Shown: in pieces, positions 44,151-45,983 of the stretch
Layout of the letters: every line of letters starts with the position of its first letter
How positions within the stretch are numbered: position 1 is the first letter of the stretch
Source: Myxococcota bacterium
GTDB taxonomy: Bacteria; Myxococcota_A; UBA9042; DTJE01
Reading direction: 5' to 3'
Length of the DNA stretch: 45,983 bases
Assembly (NCBI GenBank): GCA_029975745.1
Contig: JARKOL010000396.1
Location: forward strand, 1 to 45,983
Notes under the pieces: generated by a model
Told to the model about the DNA's origin: nothing
The model's database searches: none
What the model saw: only the letters and a program-made list of their open reading frames with translations
Made by a program: the position numbers and the translations under genes

Positions 44151-44447
44151 TCAAGGTAGAGGCATCAGACAGCGCCCCCCGAGACCCGCGTAGCGGAGCG
44201 AAGGCGCGTCGTTGATGCGGCGCGACGACTGCAGGTTCGACGCGTCGGAGCGGAAGCCGCCGCCCCGCAACACGCGGTAGGAGCCGCTTGGCGAGACCCA
44301 CGCACTGCCGTCCGTCGGCGCTCCCGAGTAGTCTGAGTGCCACCAGTCCTCGACCCACTCCCATACGTTCCCTGCGATGTCCAGCGCCCCGCTCCACGAT
44401 GCTCCGGCCGGCATCGAGCCCGCCGGCTTCGTCCCGTCGACTCTGTC
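44151..44447 (-). pseudogene. Truncated FGE-sulfatase domain gene (C-terminal fragment)
   Basis: The frame reads DRVDGTKPAGSMPAGASW..., then DIAGNVWEWVEDWW, VLRGGGFRSDASN and GGRCLMP. This is the C-terminal half of a formylglycine-generating-enzyme/sulfatase-modifying-factor (C-type-lectin fold) domain. An in-frame TGA sits at 44448-44450, and everything upstream is unrelated. The break coincides with the CAGTCGGAGCCA repeat, so integration or excision probably cut the gene. The 87-aa ORF in the track from 44414 is what remains and is unlikely to work. Confidence 0.75.
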
Positions 44448-44448
44448 T

Positions 44449-44500
44449 CAGTCGGAGCCAAGCAAAATAGCGAACTTCTGGAAGGGGGCGGATCGGTGCG
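44449..44500 (+). repeat. Right end repeat (attR-like, tRNA 3' end relic)
   Basis: CAGTCGGAGCCA followed by 40 bases aligning without gaps to the sequence after tRNA-Asn (29 of 40). It marks the right edge of the element and the FGE truncation point. Confidence 0.55.
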
Positions 44501-44945
44501 TCCGGTGGGGGCGGGCCGAGGCGGCGTACATCCCCCGAAGGAACGCAGCGCGGCTCGCGACCGGCTCGCCGAAACGCTTGGCCGGCTGGTACCGGAATGG
44601 GACTGGATGCTTGCCAGGGCCGCGGACCGCGCGGTGAATTCCTGACCGGGTCCACCGAAACGCCGAACGCATGCCGACGTCCGTCTTGCAGCTTCCGGGT
44701 CTTTCACCACATGGTCTCGGATCGTTTCCTTTTCGTCGCGAGGCCGGCGGACCGCGTCCCGCGCGTCCCTACCCGGGTCGACGGCACCGATGTCCCGGTC
44801 ACGACCGGTCGGATCCGCCGATTCGTGACGGCACGCCCCATCCTGTCGTATCCTCGGGTTCGGGCGGGGGCGCGCAACCGGTTCGGCCCCCGCCTCCCGA
44901 TCGGGCCGTCCCGCGGACCCGCGGGCCGGGGAGGAGACGCGATTC
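44501..44945. other. Gene-free stretch before the CE15-like gene
   Basis: No supported gene on either strand. The frames listed in the ORF track have no start sites or motifs. CCGGTC-AC-GACCGG is a short palindrome near 44800. The promoter of the next gene is probably here, but I cannot pick one with confidence. Confidence 0.4.
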
Positions 44946-45983
44946 ATGGCGATGCGCCCGACGACGCGACGGCTCCTCGGCGTCCTGGCGGTCCTCGCGC
45001 TGGCGACCGCGGGCGCCGGCCTGTGGGTCCGGCACCAGCAACGCCATCCGGTCGTCGTGGGGGCGTTCCAGGACCCGTTCCTTTTCCCGGACGGGACGCG
45101 CGTGCGGGACCGGGCCGACTGGCAGGCGCGCCGCGCGCAGATCAAGGACCAGTTGGCCCGCATCCAGTACGGGCGGATGCCCGGCCCTCCCCGCGCCATC
45201 GAGGTCGCGATCCATTCGACCCACAGGCGCGAGGACGGCAGCGCGTACGAACAGGTCGTCCTGACCGTCGTGCCCAACGGCCCCTTTTCCGACCGCCGCT
45301 TCTCATTCGGGCTGGACCTGTACACCCCCCCTGGCAGCGGGCCGTTCCCCGCGATCGTCAGCGTGGGGCCCGACGGCACGGGGAGTGCGGTTGCCAACCA
45401 CGTCCAGATCACGGGACGCGGGTTCATCTATGCGTGCGTCCACCACACCGACCTGGGCCCGGACACCGGCGGATTCGACCGCGTCGGACCGGCCCAGGCC
45501 GCGTATCCCGACCACGACTGGGGCAGCCTGGCGGTCTGGGCCTGGGGTGCGATGCGCGCCGCGGACTACCTGCTGGCAGAACCGTGGGTCTCGGCGGCCG
45601 ACGGCTTCCCCGCCGTCGATGCGACGTCCCTGATCGTCACCGGGCACTCGCGTCGCGGAAAGGCCGCGATGCTGGCCGGGGCTTTCGACGAGCGGTTCGC
45701 GCTGGTCGCGCCGAACGGCAGCGGGTGCGGAGGCGCCGGCAGCTACCGGGTTCGGGGCTTCCGTGCCGAGACGCTGGGAGCGATCACGTCCCCGGACCGC
45801 TACAAGGCCTGGTTCCAGCAGGACTTCGGCCGGTTCGCCGGACGCGAAGCGGACCTGCCCTTCGACCAGCACTTCCTGCGCGCGCTGGTGGCGCCGCGGC
45901 GGATCCTGTCGACCGACGCCACCGGCGACCTGTGGGCGAACCCGGTCGGCACCCAGGCGGTGTACGAGGCCGCCCAGCCGGTG
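44946..45983 (+). CDS. CE15 glucuronoyl-esterase-like hydrolase (3' end outside window)
   Basis: An open frame of 346 codons without stop, absent from the ORF track because it leaves the window. GGGGAGGAG precedes the ATG. An N-terminal signal or anchor (LLGVLAVLALATAGAGLW) leads to an alpha/beta hydrolase. The serine motif TGHSRRGKAA fits the CE15 GxSRxGK elbow (Ser near 227), and DLPFDQHFLRALVAPRR matches the later His region. CE15 enzymes cleave the ester between lignin alcohols and glucuronoxylan. A role in plant-polymer or glycan breakdown, together with GH92, is plausible. Confidence 0.85.
   Translation, partial: MAMRPTTRRLLGVLAVLALATAGAGLWVRHQQRHPVVVGAFQDPFLFPDGTRVRDRADWQARRAQIKDQLARIQYGRMPGPPRAIEVAIHSTHRREDGSAYEQVVLTVVPNGPFSDRRFSFGLDLYTPPGSGPFPAIVSVGPDGTGSAVANHVQITGRGFIYACVHHTDLGPDTGGFDRVGPAQAAYPDHDWGSLAVWAWGAMRAADYLLAEPWVSAADGFPAVDATSLIVTGHSRRGKAAMLAGAFDERFALVAPNGSGCGGAGSYRVRGFRAETLGAITSPDRYKAWFQQDFGRFAGREADLPFDQHFLRALVAPRRILSTDATGDLWANPVGTQAVYEAAQPV

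Larger units (their letters stand above)
27681..44460. mobile_element. Integrated element at tRNA-Asn, satellite/island type
   Basis: About 16.8 kb between the tRNA-Asn 3' end and an imperfect copy of it that abuts a truncated FGE gene. Contents: a sulfur-transfer operon, an HTH gene, a large serine recombinase, DUF2924, TerL, TerS, a primase-helicase with an iteron cluster, an AlpA-like HTH, and several small unknown genes. No portal, protease, capsid or tail gene is present. The end repeats are diverged, so the boundaries are provisional and the element may no longer excise. The sulfur operon could be cargo or a separate earlier insertion at the same tRNA. Confidence 0.65.

Noticed and set aside
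44151-44447. Diversity-generating retroelement target
   Set aside because: The FGE fold fits, but no reverse transcriptase, template repeat or adenine-specific variation is visible and the gene is truncated.

Overview
The window is high-GC bacterial chromosome carrying one integrated element. Evidence for the host: a lipoprotein with a long Asp/Gly/Pro-rich linker behind its lipobox, a sigma-54 (NtrC-type) regulator, a periplasmic-sensing hybrid kinase, GH92 and CE15 carbohydrate enzymes, and a full 2-oxoglutarate dehydrogenase locus. Together these suggest a Gram-negative, Myxococcota-like (former deltaproteobacterial) or similar uncultured lineage. This is an inference from style; there is no rRNA gene to settle it.

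Left part (1-27,600, host). An upstream gene ends at 39. It is followed by a 40/41-bp tandem array whose hairpins show compensatory base changes. Next come a tri-haem MauG/CcP-like peroxidase, an Fe-ADH/ABM gene pair on the minus strand, sucA-sucB-lpd, and a hybrid histidine kinase. Then there is a double FAD-oxidase fusion, an acyltransferase/lipase fusion, DUF192 and an SCP2 protein. An AT-richer 600-bp gap (17,815-18,431) holds a near-consensus sigma-54 promoter. It is followed by about 90 nt ending in a 14-bp TTCG hairpin, which I read as a candidate small RNA. The next gene is an NtrC-family activator, and the same dyad (GTAYCA-N3-TGRTAC) lies upstream of both. GH92 follows the activator. 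A translationally coupled radical SAM / YdjC deacetylase / GT2 operon, a basic-tailed small protein, an inositol-phosphatase-family enzyme, FtsB and tRNA-Asn complete the host part.

Integrated element (about 27,681-44,460). It starts at the 3' end of tRNA-Asn. It ends at a tRNA-end-like copy (CAGTCGGAGCCA) that abuts a truncated FGE-sulfatase gene. The first cargo is a compact sulfur-transfer operon: ArsR-rhodanese, DsrE, a membrane protein and a cysteine desulfurase. Behind it sit an HTH protein, a large serine recombinase, DUF2924, a small ORF, and TerL and TerS. A CHC2/Toprim/AAA primase-helicase follows, flanked by an iteron-like cluster of GTAGCACC, then an AlpA-like HTH gene preceded by a 23-bp operator palindrome. 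The right end is a block of small unknown genes. No portal, capsid or tail gene is present. The module therefore looks like a phage satellite, or a replicating and packaging-competent island with metabolic cargo, rather than an ordinary prophage.

Right end (44,500-45,983, host or older flank): a gene-free stretch and the 5' part of a CE15 glucuronoyl-esterase-like gene. The ORF track misses this gene because it runs off the window.
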